Assembly (NCBI RefSeq): GCF_000701365.1
Contig: NZ_KL370778.1
Location: 1 to 64,000 of the forward strand
Source of the DNA: Blastococcus sp. URHD0036
GTDB taxonomy: Bacteria; Actinomycetota; Actinomycetes; Mycobacteriales; Geodermatophilaceae
Length of the DNA: 64,000 nt
Direction: 5' to 3'
The position numbers and the translations under genes were made by a program. Below, one piece after another: positions 19,608 to 31,185 of this stretch. The stretch's first letter is position 1; each line of letters begins with the position of its first letter. The notes beneath the pieces are model-generated. The model saw only the letters and a program-made list of their open reading frames with translations. It was not told the origin of the DNA and made no database searches.

Positions 19608-20273
19608 TCAGCCGGCGGCGGGCGCCAGGACCTGGTCGATGATGTAGACGGTCGCGTTCGCCGTCTGCACGTTGCCGCAGATGACCGACGCCTGGGTGCC
19701 GGTGATCGTGCCGTCGATGGTGAAGTCCTCGCCCGAGCCGGCGATGGTCACCTGGTCGCCGTTCACCGTGGTGTGCGTCCCGGCCAGCTCCTGCGGGGTC
19801 AGGCGACCCGGGATGACGTGGTGGGTCAGGATCGCGGTCAGCTGGGCGTTGTCGGCGAGGACGGCGTTGAGCGCGTCGGCCGGGATGGCCTCGAACGCCG
19901 GGTTGGCCGGGGCCAGCACCGTGATGTCGTCGGTGGTGTTCAGCGTGTCGCCCAGGTTCGCGGCGGTGACCGCCTGCACCAGCGTCGACAGGGCCGGGTT
20001 GTTGCTGGCCGCGGTCGCGACCGGGTCGTCGGTCATGCCGGCGAAGCTGCCCTCGCCGTCGGCCGGGACCGCGGTGCACCCGGCACCGAAGGGCTCCTCG
20101 GACATCGAGTCGGCCGAGGGGGAGCTGCTCTCCATGCTGCTGTCGGAGCTGCTGCTCGACGAGCTGCTGTCCGAGGCGGTGTCGTCGCTGTCGTCGGAGC
20201 CGCAGGCGGCCATGCTCAGGGTGAGGGCCGACGCGGCCGCCAGCATCACGCCGCGGGTCAGGGTGCTCTTCAC
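19608..20273 (-). CDS. Fasciclin-domain lipoprotein
   Basis: A 221-residue surface protein. The N-terminus is a lipoprotein signal peptide with lipobox LSMAAC. A low-complexity Ser/Asp linker follows (about residues 25-60). A single fasciclin (FAS1) domain with ITVLAPANPAFEAIP, LTHHVIPG and a final YIIDQVL completes it, similar in layout to MPT70/MPT83. GTG 20273 has GGAG six bases upstream and is preferred to the ATG at 20285. It lies 143 bp downstream of a molybdopterin oxidoreductase gene. That pairing recurs in SigK-regulated loci of mycobacteria, but no SigK gene is seen here. Confidence 0.88.
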   Translation of the reverse strand: MKSTLTRGVMLAAASALTLSMAACGSDDSDDTASDSSSSSSSSDSSMESSSPSADSMSEEPFGAGCTAVPADGEGSFAGMTDDPVATAASNNPALSTLVQAVTAANLGDTLNTTDDITVLAPANPAFEAIPADALNAVLADNAQLTAILTHHVIPGRLTPQELAGTHTTVNGDQVTIAGSGEDFTIDGTITGTQASVICGNVQTANATVYIIDQVLAPAAG

Positions 20274-20416
20274 GAGGTGCTCCATCTCTTCCGGTGCGGC
20301 GCCGGGGTCACGGGCGCCGCGGGTCAGGTGGTGCTCCCCGGCCCGTTGGCTGGGCCGGGAGGTACGTCGCCGGCCAGGTGGCCGGGGACGGGTTCGGGGT
20401 CCGGGTGGACGACGCC

Positions 20417-22156
20417 TCAGGAGGCGGTCACCCGGATGGAGTGCAGTCCGGTGGCGCCGGACGGGAACGGTGTCGCGCGGTCGGCGGTCTGCACGTCGCC
20501 GTCGGCCGCCGTGGCGCGGACGGTGAGCTGGTAGCTGCCGGGGCTGAAGTCGTGGGGCAGCACCCACTGCCGCCAGAGGTCGGCGTCGACCTCGGGGGCG
20601 AGCTCGGCCTGGACCCAGTCGCCGTCGTCGACCTGGACCTCCACACGGGCGATGCCGCGGGTCTGGGCCCACGCCACGCCGGCGATCGGCCGCCGGCCGG
20701 CGGGGAAGCGGCGCAGCGCGGCCGGGGTGTCGATCCGGGAGGCCACCTTGATCGGCCCCTCCTGGGCCCACTCGCGCTCGACCCAGTAGGCGTCGAAGGC
20801 GTCGAAGGTCGTCGCCTCGATCCCCACGAGCCACTTGCAGGCGGAGACGTAGCCGTAGAGCCCGGGGATGATCATCCGGACCGGGAAGCCGTGCTCGATG
20901 GGCAGCGGCTCGCCGTTCATGCCGATGGCGAGCATCGCGTCCTCCACCTGGAGGGCCGAGCGGGTGGGGGCGCCGATCGTCATGCCGTCGCTGGACCGGC
21001 AGACCAGCTGCGTGGAGTCGCCGGAGACGCCGTTCTCGCGCAGGAACGCACCCAGCGGGACGCCGATCCAGCGTGCGGTGCCGGCGAGCCGGCCCCCGAC
21101 CTCGTTGGAGACGCAGGTGAGCGTGATGTCCCGCTCGATCAGGTCGTCCCGGTCGTAGAGGTCCTGGAGCGAGAAGGTGGCCCGCTGGTCGAAGGACCCG
21201 GTCAGCTTCAGCTGGTAGTCCGACGGCCGGATCTGCGGCACGCTGATCGCGGTGTCGACCCGGTAGAAGTCGGAGTTGCGGGTCATGAGGGGCGTGACGC
21301 CGTCGACCGTCTCGGCCAGGTCCGCGCCGGCCGGGAGCCGGGGGGCCGGCGAGGCGGGCGTGGGCAGCGTCAGGTCGGCGCGCGCCTCGCTGACGTCGAA
21401 GCGGCGCTGCAGCAGGTATCCCCCGCCACCGGTGACGGCCGCGACACCCACGGCCGCGCCGCCGGCGAGGAAGAACCCGCGCCGGTCCAGGCCCTTGCGG
21501 TCGCCCGAGTTGCCCAGCGCCTCACGGAGCCGGTTCACGGCGCCCTCGGCGCCGCTGCCGACGGCGTGGCGGGCGCCGGCCTCGGTGGCGTCCGCCGGCG
21601 GCGTCGAGAGGGGCAGGACCGGGATCCCGGTCAGCGGGCGCAGCAGGAACAGCAGGGCCACGATCCCGGCGGCCGCGCCGACGACCGACGGCAGCCAGGC
21701 CAGGTCCTCCGCGGCCGGGCGGGACGCGGCGGCGAGACCGCCGAGCACACCGAACAACGCCACGCCGAGGACGCCGACCACCCGCCACCGCAGCGAGAGG
21801 AGGCCGATCACCAGGGCGTAGACGGCGACGACGGCGAAGACGCCGGCGACGAGCGCGATCTTGTCGTTCTCGCCGAAGGTGCGGATGGCGTAGGACTTCA
21901 GCGACTCGGGCACCTTGGTGATGACCGTGTCGCCGACCGCGATGACCGGCGCCGTCGAGGGGCCGGTGGCGGCCGAGACGAGCTGGGCGACACCCAGCGC
22001 GACAGCGGCGGCCAGCAGGCCGGCGAGGGCCGCGAACAGACGGCGCAGCCAGCGGCCGTCCCGGCCGCGGGGCCCGGAGTCGGCGGCGGGCGCTGGAGCC
22101 TGCTCGGTGGTGGTCACGCCAGGTCTTCGCCCCGGGAGGCCGTTCTGGTTCATCAC
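20417..22156 (-). CDS. Membrane-anchored molybdopterin-dependent oxidoreductase (sulfite oxidase family)
   Basis: The 579-residue protein has four or five N-terminal membrane helices (about residues 35-190). A Tat-like stretch follows (RRGFFLAGGAA near residue 225), then a sulfite oxidase/YedY-type Moco domain with the ligand cysteine in TLTCVSNEVGG. The C-terminus is a Mo-co dimerisation domain. The catalytic part is predicted to lie outside the membrane. The natural substrate is unknown. The start is uncertain: ATG 22156 has no visible ribosome-binding site, and GTG 22117 is an alternative 13 codons inside. Confidence 0.88.
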   Translation of the reverse strand: MMNQNGLPGRRPGVTTTEQAPAPAADSGPRGRDGRWLRRLFAALAGLLAAAVALGVAQLVSAATGPSTAPVIAVGDTVITKVPESLKSYAIRTFGENDKIALVAGVFAVVAVYALVIGLLSLRWRVVGVLGVALFGVLGGLAAASRPAAEDLAWLPSVVGAAAGIVALLFLLRPLTGIPVLPLSTPPADATEAGARHAVGSGAEGAVNRLREALGNSGDRKGLDRRGFFLAGGAAVGVAAVTGGGGYLLQRRFDVSEARADLTLPTPASPAPRLPAGADLAETVDGVTPLMTRNSDFYRVDTAISVPQIRPSDYQLKLTGSFDQRATFSLQDLYDRDDLIERDITLTCVSNEVGGRLAGTARWIGVPLGAFLRENGVSGDSTQLVCRSSDGMTIGAPTRSALQVEDAMLAIGMNGEPLPIEHGFPVRMIIPGLYGYVSACKWLVGIEATTFDAFDAYWVEREWAQEGPIKVASRIDTPAALRRFPAGRRPIAGVAWAQTRGIARVEVQVDDGDWVQAELAPEVDADLWRQWVLPHDFSPGSYQLTVRATAADGDVQTADRATPFPSGATGLHSIRVTAS

Positions 22157-22195
22157 GTTTCGGTCACGGCGCCTGGACCCGCCCGGCGCCCGGAC

Positions 22196-22819
22196 TCAGC
22201 GGGTGACCGAGCGCCGCCAGCGCTCGTGCCGGTACCACTCCGAGGACACCTTCTGGGCCAGCGCGACGACCCCTGCGATGAGCAGCAGGAGCCGGAACAC
22301 CGACAGCGTGTTCACGAAGCCGTCGTAGGAGACCCCGCCGCCACCGGCCAGACCGGCCAGCCCGCCCACGATGCCGAACCCACCGACGACGAAGAGCACG
22401 ATGCGCGCCCAGTTCCGCCCGTTCCAGGCGAACCAGATGAAGAGGAAGTAGAGGGCGACGGACAGCAGGCCCGCGACGATGCCCACGACGGCGAAGGCCT
22501 CGGCGACCTCTCGTGCGACCCGGGCGTCGTCCCCGGAGACGTTCGCGTCGGCGATCGCCCGGTCGACGACCTCGTCGTAGTCGCCGATGGTCGCGATGCT
22601 GGCGATCAGCCCCAGGATCGCGCCGGCCAGGAAGGCGCCGACACCGATCCGCACGGCCTGGGGCCGCTCCATGGGCGCGGGCGGCGGGGCACCCCAGCCG
22701 GGGGCCGCCCAGGGGGCCGGCGGGTAGCCGTACGGGGGCTGCTGTCCGTAGGGGGGTTGCTGTCCGTACGGAGGCTGCTGCCACCCCTGCTGCTCGGGAC
22801 CGTCCTGCCCTGCCGCCAT
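22196..22819 (-). CDS. Membrane protein with QQPPYG repeats
   Basis: A 207-residue protein with a cytoplasmic-looking Gln/Pro/Tyr-rich N-terminus containing three QQPPYG units. Four predicted membrane helices follow (about residues 57-77, 107-130, 137-157 and 170-190). No family was recognised. ATG 22819 is preceded by GGGAG at five bases. It may be cotranscribed with the molybdopterin oxidoreductase, whose start lies 39 bp downstream. Confidence 0.75.
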   Translation of the reverse strand: MAAGQDGPEQQGWQQPPYGQQPPYGQQPPYGYPPAPWAAPGWGAPPPAPMERPQAVRIGVGAFLAGAILGLIASIATIGDYDEVVDRAIADANVSGDDARVAREVAEAFAVVGIVAGLLSVALYFLFIWFAWNGRNWARIVLFVVGGFGIVGGLAGLAGGGGVSYDGFVNTLSVFRLLLLIAGVVALAQKVSSEWYRHERWRRSVTR

Positions 22820-22909
22820 GTCCACTCCCGCGCCGCGCCGATGTCGCGCCCTGATCATGGACGATCCCGGCCGGGACGACGACGCAGCGCCGTCCCGGCC
22901 GGGTCCCGC

Positions 22910-25498
<2,589 letters not shown>

Positions 25499-25569
25499 CG
25501 GGAGCGGGGGTTCCTCTCACTGTCCGGGGCCGGGTCTCCGGCCGGGTCGATCGGTCCAACGTGCGCAAT

Positions 25570-25590
25570 GTTGAGTCTGTTCCACTCAAC
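25570..25590. promoter_or_regulatory. HAIR-like operator (HspR site) upstream of clpB
   Basis: GTTGAGT-N7-ACTCAAC is a perfect inverted repeat. It matches the established HAIR consensus CTTGAGT-N7-ACTCAAG at 6 of 7 positions in each arm with the exact 7-nt spacer. HspR itself is encoded at 29485-29949. Confidence 0.85.
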
Positions 25591-25709
25591 CTCGCTGCGT
25601 CCACCGGCCGCGCCCTCGAGGTGTGAGCTGTGACCCACGTCTCGGTGACCACCTGCATCCGGTCAGTGACCGGAGAAGGAAGTACGCCATTCGGCCGTAG
25701 ACTGCCTTC

Positions 25710-26168
25710 ATGACACAGCTGCCGGCTCCGAGCGTTCTCCTCGCCGACCAGCTGTGCTTCGCGCTGTACGCCGCGTCCCGCGCCCTGACCGCGCGCTACC
25801 GGCCGCAGCTCGACGAGATCGGGCTGACGTATCCGCAGTACCTGGTCATGATGCTGCTCTGGGAAGAGGACAACCAGACCGTCGGGCAGCTCGGCACCCG
25901 GCTGAACCTCGACAGCGGCACCCTGTCGCCGCTGCTCAAGCGGCTCACGGCGGCCGGGCTCGTGACCCGGCACCGCCGGGTGGAGGACGAGCGCTCGGTC
26001 TCGATCGCGCTCACCGAGGAGGGCCGGTCGCTGCGGGAGCGCGGCCTCGCCATCTCCGCGGACATGATCTGCGCCCTCCAGCTCGAGGCGAACGACTTCG
26101 ACGCCCTGAAGTCGCAGCTGGAGACCCTCATCGACCGCGTCGGGACGCCGGGCCGCGCCACCTCCTGA
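25710..26168 (+). CDS. ohrR: MarR-family organic hydroperoxide regulator, OhrR-like
   Basis: A 152-residue winged-helix repressor with the N-terminal LADQLCFALYAASR, whose cysteine corresponds to the OhrR peroxide-sensing Cys. It also has the DNA-binding segment TVGQLGTRLNLDSGTLSPLL and the wing DERSVSIALTEEG. It likely represses the osmC-type gene 84 bp downstream and itself until the cysteine is oxidised. No ribosome-binding site is seen. A TAGACT -10 element at 25698-25703 ends six bases before the ATG, so a leaderless transcript is plausible. Confidence 0.88.
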   Translation: MTQLPAPSVLLADQLCFALYAASRALTARYRPQLDEIGLTYPQYLVMMLLWEEDNQTVGQLGTRLNLDSGTLSPLLKRLTAAGLVTRHRRVEDERSVSIALTEEGRSLRERGLAISADMICALQLEANDFDALKSQLETLIDRVGTPGRATS

Positions 26169-26252
26169 GGCCCCGGTTGTGCGCCATCCGCGGGGGTAGG
26201 GGCGACACGAGCGCTGTCCAGCCGTGGGCGGCCCCACCGATGGAGGAGATCC

Positions 26253-26693
26253 ATGCCCTCTCGTAGCGCGCGCACCGCCTGGAACGGGACCCTGCAGGAG
26301 GGGGCCGGGCAGGTCGAGCTGTCGAGCTCGCACGCCGGCACCTTCGACGTCAGCTTCCCGAAGCGGACCGCCGACGAGGCCGGCGGCACCACCAGCCCCG
26401 AGGAGCTCATCGCCGCGGCGCACTCGTCCTGCTTCGCCATGGCCCTGTCCAGCGAGATCGGCAAGGCCGGGGGCACACCCCAGGCCCTGGAGATCGGCGC
26501 CGAGGTGACGCTCGGCCAGAAGGACGGCGCCCCGACCATCACGACGATCCACCTCACCGTCCGCGGCGAGGTCGAGGGGCTGGACGCGGCCGGCTTCGAG
26601 AAGGCCGCACAGGCAGCCAAGGCCGGCTGCCCCGTGAGCAAGGCCCTCGCCGGCGTCGGGGAGATCACCCTGGACGCCTCGCTCGACAGCTAG
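26253..26693 (+). CDS. osmC: OsmC/Ohr family peroxiredoxin
   Basis: A 146-residue thiol peroxidase that reduces organic hydroperoxides. The two catalytic cysteines are in AAAHSSCFAMALS near residue 57 and AKAGCPVSKAL near residue 122. An arginine near the start (RTAWNGTL) fits the OsmC subgroup. It lies downstream of ohrR in the same direction and its ATG follows GGAGGAG. A long terminator hairpin follows directly. Confidence 0.92.
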   Translation: MPSRSARTAWNGTLQEGAGQVELSSSHAGTFDVSFPKRTADEAGGTTSPEELIAAAHSSCFAMALSSEIGKAGGTPQALEIGAEVTLGQKDGAPTITTIHLTVRGEVEGLDAAGFEKAAQAAKAGCPVSKALAGVGEITLDASLDS

Positions 26694-26701
26694 CGGCCGC
26701 A

Positions 26702-26751
26702 GACGCGCGAGTGGCCCAGGACCCGTCGGGGTCCTGGGCCACTCGCGCGTC
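26702..26751. terminator. 21-23-bp perfect hairpin between osmC and the DHA2 transporter
   Basis: Arms 26702-26722 and 26731-26751 are fully complementary. Two more G-C pairs close on a GTCG loop. It occupies nearly all of the 64-bp convergent gap and should terminate both transcripts. Confidence 0.85.
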
Positions 26752-26757
26752 CGGCGC

Positions 26758-28419
26758 TCAGCGGGCGAGCGCGGGCTCCAGCTCGTCGGCCGGCTCGGCC
26801 TCGGACTGCATGCGCTCCTCGCCGCTCTCCGTCTTCAGCGCCACCTCGCGGATGAACAGGATCGCGACGACGGCGACCACGGCCACGATCGCCGAGACCA
26901 GGAAGATCCGGCCGGTGGCGTCGCCGTAGGAGACGGTGATGAGGTCCCGGATGGCCGGGGGCGCATCGGCGAGGTCCGCCAGGCCGACGCTGCCCGAGCC
27001 CCCGGTCGGCGCGCCCTCCGGCAGGCCGGCGGTGATCAGCGTGCCGACCCGGGCGCTCAGCACCGCGCCGAGGACCGAGACGCCGATCGTGCCGCCGAGG
27101 CTGCGGAAGAACGCCACCGCCGAGCTCGCGGAGCCCAGGTCCTGCGCGGCGACGGTGTTCTGCACCGCCAGGACGAGGTTCTGCATCGTCATGCCGATGC
27201 CCGTACCGAGGATGAAGAGGAACACGCCGAGCAGCGGCATCGGGGTGGTGTGGTCGATGGTGGACAGCAGCCCGAACCCGACGACGACGGCCAGCGAGCC
27301 GGCCACCAGGAAGCGCTTCCACCGCCCGGTGCGGGTGATCAGCTGACCGGACACGGTCGAGGAGACCAGCAGGCCGGCGACCATCGGGACGGTCAGCAGG
27401 CCGGCGGCCGTGGGCGAGTAGCCGCGGGAGATCTGCAGGTACTGACCGAGGAAGACCGTCGCCCCGAACATCGCGACACCGATCGCGACGCTGGCGATGA
27501 TCGCCAGGGTCGTCGTCCGGTCGCGGAAGAGCCGCAGCGGGACGATCGGCTCCTTGGCGCGGGTCTCGGTCACCAGGAAGGCGACCACCGCCAGCACGCC
27601 GCCGGTCAGGAACAGGGCGGTCTCGGTCGAGGCCCAGGCGAAGCTGTCGCCGGCGAGGGTGACCCAGATGAGCAGGGCGGAGACACCGGCGGTCAGGAAG
27701 GTCGCGCCCAGGTAGTCGATGTGCACCTGGCGCCTGGTCACCGGGAGGTGCAGCGTGCGCTGGAGCAGGACCAGGGCGACGGCCGCGAAGGGCACGCCGA
27801 CGTAGAAGCACCAGCGCCAGCCCAGCCAGCTGGTGTCGACGAGCAGGCCACCGAGCAGCGGACCGCCGATGGTCGCCACGGCCATGACGCTGCCGAGCAG
27901 ACCGGAGTACCGGCCGCGCTCCCGCGGGCTGATCATCGCGGCCATCGCGATCTGGACCAGCGCCTGCAGGCCGCCGAGGCCCAGGCCCTGGAGCACGCGC
28001 CAGGCGATGAGCGTCTCGACCGACTGCGACAGACCGGCCAGCATCGAGCCGGCGATGAAGATGACGATGGACAGCTGGATCAGCAGCTTCTTGCTGAACA
28101 GGTCGGAGAGCTTGCCCCAGATCGGCGTCGAGGCCGTCGAGGCGAGGAGGGTGGCGGTGACCACCCAGGTGTACTGGCCCTGCGTGCCGTGCAGGTCGGT
28201 GATGATCGTGGGCAGGGCGTTGGAGACGACGGTCGAGGACAGGAACGCCACGAACATCGCGAGCATCATCCCCGAGAGGGCCTCGAGGATCTGGCGGTGA
28301 CTCATCCGGCCCTGCTGTTCCACAGGTGCGGATGCGTCGATGGTGCTGGTCACGGCTCTCCCGGTGGGGATCGGTGCGGAGGTGTGCAGAAGGGGTGCGC
28401 GCTCGGGGGCGGTGGTCAC
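26758..28419 (-). CDS. MFS multidrug efflux transporter (DHA2/EmrB-QacA type)
   Basis: A 553-residue transporter with 14 predicted membrane helices. It has the family motifs LPTIITDLHGT near the first helix, WGKLSDLFSKK (motif A variant), WRVLQGLGLGG (motif B) and the antiporter motif C-like GPLLGGLLVDTSWLGWRW. It probably exports drugs or other amphipathic compounds with proton exchange. GTG 28419 overlaps the stop of the upstream MarR gene by 4 bp (GTGA). The two are therefore cotranscribed and probably controlled by that MarR protein. Confidence 0.9.
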   Translation of the reverse strand: MTTAPERAPLLHTSAPIPTGRAVTSTIDASAPVEQQGRMSHRQILEALSGMMLAMFVAFLSSTVVSNALPTIITDLHGTQGQYTWVVTATLLASTASTPIWGKLSDLFSKKLLIQLSIVIFIAGSMLAGLSQSVETLIAWRVLQGLGLGGLQALVQIAMAAMISPRERGRYSGLLGSVMAVATIGGPLLGGLLVDTSWLGWRWCFYVGVPFAAVALVLLQRTLHLPVTRRQVHIDYLGATFLTAGVSALLIWVTLAGDSFAWASTETALFLTGGVLAVVAFLVTETRAKEPIVPLRLFRDRTTTLAIIASVAIGVAMFGATVFLGQYLQISRGYSPTAAGLLTVPMVAGLLVSSTVSGQLITRTGRWKRFLVAGSLAVVVGFGLLSTIDHTTPMPLLGVFLFILGTGIGMTMQNLVLAVQNTVAAQDLGSASSAVAFFRSLGGTIGVSVLGAVLSARVGTLITAGLPEGAPTGGSGSVGLADLADAPPAIRDLITVSYGDATGRIFLVSAIVAVVAVVAILFIREVALKTESGEERMQSEAEPADELEPALAR

Positions 28420-28901
28420 GAGGCCACCCGGGTCACGGCGGGGTGCCCGGCGGAGCGGGCGGAGAGCTCGAGGTCGTCGATGAGGCGCTCGACGAGCTCG
28501 GACAGCCGGACGGCGTCGTCCTCGTCCCAGCCGGCCAGCGCCGAGGCCGCCCAGTCGTCGCGCAGCGCGCGGGTGGTGACCAGGGCCGCGGCGCCGGCGT
28601 CGGTCAGCCGCAGCAGCGTGGCCCGGCCGTCCCTCGGGTCCGGACGGCGCTCGACGTAGCCGGCCCGCTCGAGGGCGGCCACCTGGCGGCTGGCGACGGA
28701 GACGTCGATGCCGACGGCGGCCGCGAGCGCGCTGCACCGCTGCTCACCGCTGCGCTCCAGCGGGACCAGCATGGCCCAGCCGTAAGAGGGCAGGTCCCCG
28801 TACAGGGAGTCGGCGGCGCGCACCGACAGGTGGCGGCCGGCGCGGATCAGCTGCGAGAGCCCGGCGGTGAGCCGGATCCGGGTGTCAGGCGTGGTGGGCA
28901 T
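28416..28901 (-). CDS. MarR-family transcriptional regulator of the efflux operon
   Basis: A 161-residue winged-helix protein with the helix-turn-helix region SALAAAVGIDVSVASRQVAAL near residue 70 and wing DPRDGRATLLRLTDAG. It is the first gene of a two-gene operon with the DHA2 transporter. A 31-bp inverted repeat lies 28-58 bp upstream of its ATG and is the likely operator. ATG 28901 is preceded by GAGGAA. The inducing ligand is unknown. Confidence 0.9.
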   Translation of the reverse strand: MPTTPDTRIRLTAGLSQLIRAGRHLSVRAADSLYGDLPSYGWAMLVPLERSGEQRCSALAAAVGIDVSVASRQVAALERAGYVERRPDPRDGRATLLRLTDAGAAALVTTRALRDDWAASALAGWDEDDAVRLSELVERLIDDLELSARSAGHPAVTRVAS

Positions 28902-28928
28902 GGCTTCCTCGAACGTCAGGTACTTGCT

Positions 28929-28959
28929 GACAGCAACCATATATCTGTTGGTTGCTGTC
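28929..28959. promoter_or_regulatory. Palindromic operator candidate upstream of MarR-efflux operon
   Basis: Arms GACAGCAACC (28929-28938) and GGTTGCTGTC (28950-28959) are perfectly complementary around the 11-nt AT-rich centre ATATATCTGTT. The location just before a MarR gene suggests an autoregulatory operator overlapping the promoter. Confidence 0.7.
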
Positions 28960-29008
28960 TGCAACGACCGACGCGCGTGATGTGCGCCATGCACCCCGGA
29001 GAGGGAGA

Positions 29009-29488
29009 TCAGGGAGCGGCGGTCCCCCGGACCTGCGCCTCACCGAGCCGGTTGAACCGGCCCAGCAGGTCACCGAGTCGGGCGACGTCCTCGACCGGCC
29101 AGTGCGACAGGTCCTCCTCCCAGCGCTCGCGCCGGGCCTCGCGGATCCGGGTGAGCCGCGCCGCGCCCTCGGGCGACGGGGTGAGCACCTGCGCCCGGCC
29201 GTCGGTGGGATCGGCCTCGCGGCTGACGAGCCCCAGCTCGACCAGCGAGGACACCTGGCGGCTCACCGTGCTCTTGTCCAGCCCGAGCCGGACCACGAGG
29301 TCGGTCGCCCGCAGCGGCCCGGCGTCGGCGAGCAGCGCGAGGAGCCCGTAGGCGGCACCGTCGAGCTCCGGGTGCAGCTCCCGGGCCAACCGCGTGGACA
29401 TCGCCCGCGACCGGCGCAGCAGCAGCCCGATCTCCCGCTCGACGGCGACGTAGGCCTCGTGCGTGTCGATCGGGCGGCCGGCGGTCAC
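29009..29488 (-). CDS. MarR-family regulator, fifth gene of the dnaK operon
   Basis: A 159-residue winged-helix protein with RATDLVVRLGLDKSTVSRQV near residue 65 and wing DPTDGRAQVLTPSPEG. GTG 29488 overlaps the hspR stop by 4 bp (GTGA), so it belongs to the dnaK-grpE-dnaJ-hspR transcript. A MarR gene in this position is not part of the textbook operon. Its target is unknown. The second MarR gene and the efflux pump begin 108 bp further downstream but have their own operator. Confidence 0.88.
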   Translation of the reverse strand: MTAGRPIDTHEAYVAVEREIGLLLRRSRAMSTRLARELHPELDGAAYGLLALLADAGPLRATDLVVRLGLDKSTVSRQVSSLVELGLVSREADPTDGRAQVLTPSPEGAARLTRIREARRERWEEDLSHWPVEDVARLGDLLGRFNRLGEAQVRGTAAP

Positions 29489-29949
29489 CGCGACTCCCGC
29501 GGGCGCCACACGACCAGGGCCGAGGTGGACGGCCGCAGCGGCACGAGCGCGCCGCCGTAACCAGGGTCGCCGCCGTACCCGGCGCGGGCCGCGGACTCCG
29601 CGGCCACCCGACGGCTCTCCGACACCTCGAGCTCGTCGATGAGCTCGCGGACGCGGTGCTGCAGCGCCTCGACCTGCGACTCCAGCTCGATGATCCGCTT
29701 GATCCCGGCGAGGTTGACGCCGTCCTCCTGCGAGAGGCGCTGCACCTCCCGCAGGAGCGCGACGTCACGCGGGCTGTAGCGGCGGCCGCCACCCGCGGTC
29801 CGGCCGGGCCGGACGAGGCCGAGCCGGTCGTACTGGCGCAAGGTCTGCGCGTGCATCCCCGCCAGCTCGGCGGCGACGGAGATGACGAAGACCGGCGCGT
29901 CCTCGGCGACCGGGCGCGGATCGCGGTCGCCCCGGGTCGGCACACTCAC
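29485..29949 (-). CDS. hspR: Heat-shock repressor HspR (MerR family)
   Basis: HspR represses dnaK and clpB by binding HAIR elements, with DnaK as co-repressor. The 154-residue protein has a MerR-type [24 protein letters not shown] near residue 25, then [18 protein letters not shown] coiled coil follows ([18 protein letters not shown]). The GTG start overlaps the dnaJ stop by 4 bp. The location in the dnaK operon makes the assignment secure. Confidence 0.94.
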   Translation of the reverse strand: MSVPTRGDRDPRPVAEDAPVFVISVAAELAGMHAQTLRQYDRLGLVRPGRTAGGGRRYSPRDVALLREVQRLSQEDGVNLAGIKRIIELESQVEALQHRVRELIDELEVSESRRVAAESAARAGYGGDPGYGGALVPLRPSTSALVVWRPRESR

Positions 29950-31166
29950 CGGGCACCTCCACCGGAGACGGCGGCGGTGATCCGGGGCCGCGGGTCGCCC
30001 AGTTCCGCCTCGAGGGTCTTGATCGCCTGCTCGGCCACGGCCGACACCCGCTTCGGGACGGCGACCTCGACGGTGACCAGCAGGTCACCGGTGCGACCCT
30101 TCCCGGGCACGCCGCGGCCCCGCACGCGGAGGGTCTGCCCGCTGGCGGTGCCGGCCGGCACCCGCAGCGAGACGTTCCCGTCGAGCGTGGGCACGGTCAG
30201 CGTCGTGCCGAGCGTGGCCTCGCCGAAGGTGATCGGCACCGAGAGGGTCAGGTCGCTGCCGTTGCGCCCGAACAGCTCGTGCTCGGCGACGTGCACGACG
30301 ACGAACAGGTCGCCCGCCGGGCCACCGCGCCGTCCCGGGGCGCCCTTGCCGGCCAGCCGGATGCGCTGGCCGTCCTTGACGCCTGCCGGGATGCGCACCG
30401 TGATGGTGCGCGTCTGGGTGGTCACGCCGCTGCCGGTGCAGGTGGGGCACGGGTCGTCGACGACCTGACCGCTGCCGCGGCAGTTGCGGCACGGCTCGGA
30501 GAAGGCGAACGCGCCCTGGCTGCGGCTGGTCACCCCGGCGCCCTGGCACACCGGGCAGGTGTGCGGCGAGGTGCCGGGCTTGGCGCCGCTGCCGGCGCAG
30601 GTGGGGCAGGTGCCCGGGCTCTGCATGCGCAGCGGCACGGTCACCCCGAGGACGGCCTCCTCGAAGGAGAGGGTCGCCTCGGTCTCGACGTCCTGGCCGC
30701 GGGCCGGCCCGGAGGCCGCCTGGCTGCGGGCCCGGGCGCTGCCGGGAGCCGCGCCGCCGCCGAAGAGGCCGCCGAGCAGGTCGCCCAGGCCGCCTCCGCC
30801 GCCCGCGCGGGTCCCGGCGCCTGCGCCGCCCGCGGCGCCGAACAGGTCACCGAGGTCGAACGGCTGACCGGTGCCGGCGTTGTTCGGGAAGCCGCCGGGG
30901 AAGCCGGCCCGCGCGCCCGCCCCGCCGGCGCCGAACAACCGCCGCGCCTCGTCGTACTCGGCGCGCCGCTTCGGGTCCGACAGCACGTCGTAGGCCTCGG
31001 ACACGTCCTTGAAGCGCGCCTCGGCGTCGGCGTTGCCCGGGTTCTTGTCCGGGTGCAGGTCGCGGGCCAGCTGGCGGTAGGCCTTCTTGATCGCGGCCGC
31101 GTCGGCGTCCTGGGCGACGCCCAGCGCTGCGTAGTAGTCCTTCTCGATGAAGTCCCGGGTGCTCAT
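29946..31166 (-). CDS. dnaJ: Chaperone DnaJ
   Basis: DnaJ delivers substrates to DnaK and stimulates its ATPase. The 406-residue protein has a J domain with the HPD motif ([11 protein letters not shown] near residue 42) and a long Gly/Phe-rich linker (about residues 80-155). Four zinc-binding CxxCxGxG repeats follow ([32 protein letters not shown]), then two C-terminal substrate domains. ATG 31166 follows GGAGG at six bases. It lies 19 bp after grpE. Confidence 0.95.
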   Translation of the reverse strand: MSTRDFIEKDYYAALGVAQDADAAAIKKAYRQLARDLHPDKNPGNADAEARFKDVSEAYDVLSDPKRRAEYDEARRLFGAGGAGARAGFPGGFPNNAGTGQPFDLGDLFGAAGGAGAGTRAGGGGGLGDLLGGLFGGGAAPGSARARSQAASGPARGQDVETEATLSFEEAVLGVTVPLRMQSPGTCPTCAGSGAKPGTSPHTCPVCQGAGVTSRSQGAFAFSEPCRNCRGSGQVVDDPCPTCTGSGVTTQTRTITVRIPAGVKDGQRIRLAGKGAPGRRGGPAGDLFVVVHVAEHELFGRNGSDLTLSVPITFGEATLGTTLTVPTLDGNVSLRVPAGTASGQTLRVRGRGVPGKGRTGDLLVTVEVAVPKRVSAVAEQAIKTLEAELGDPRPRITAAVSGGGAR

Positions 31167-31185
31167 CGGGCGCCTCCTCTCCTGC

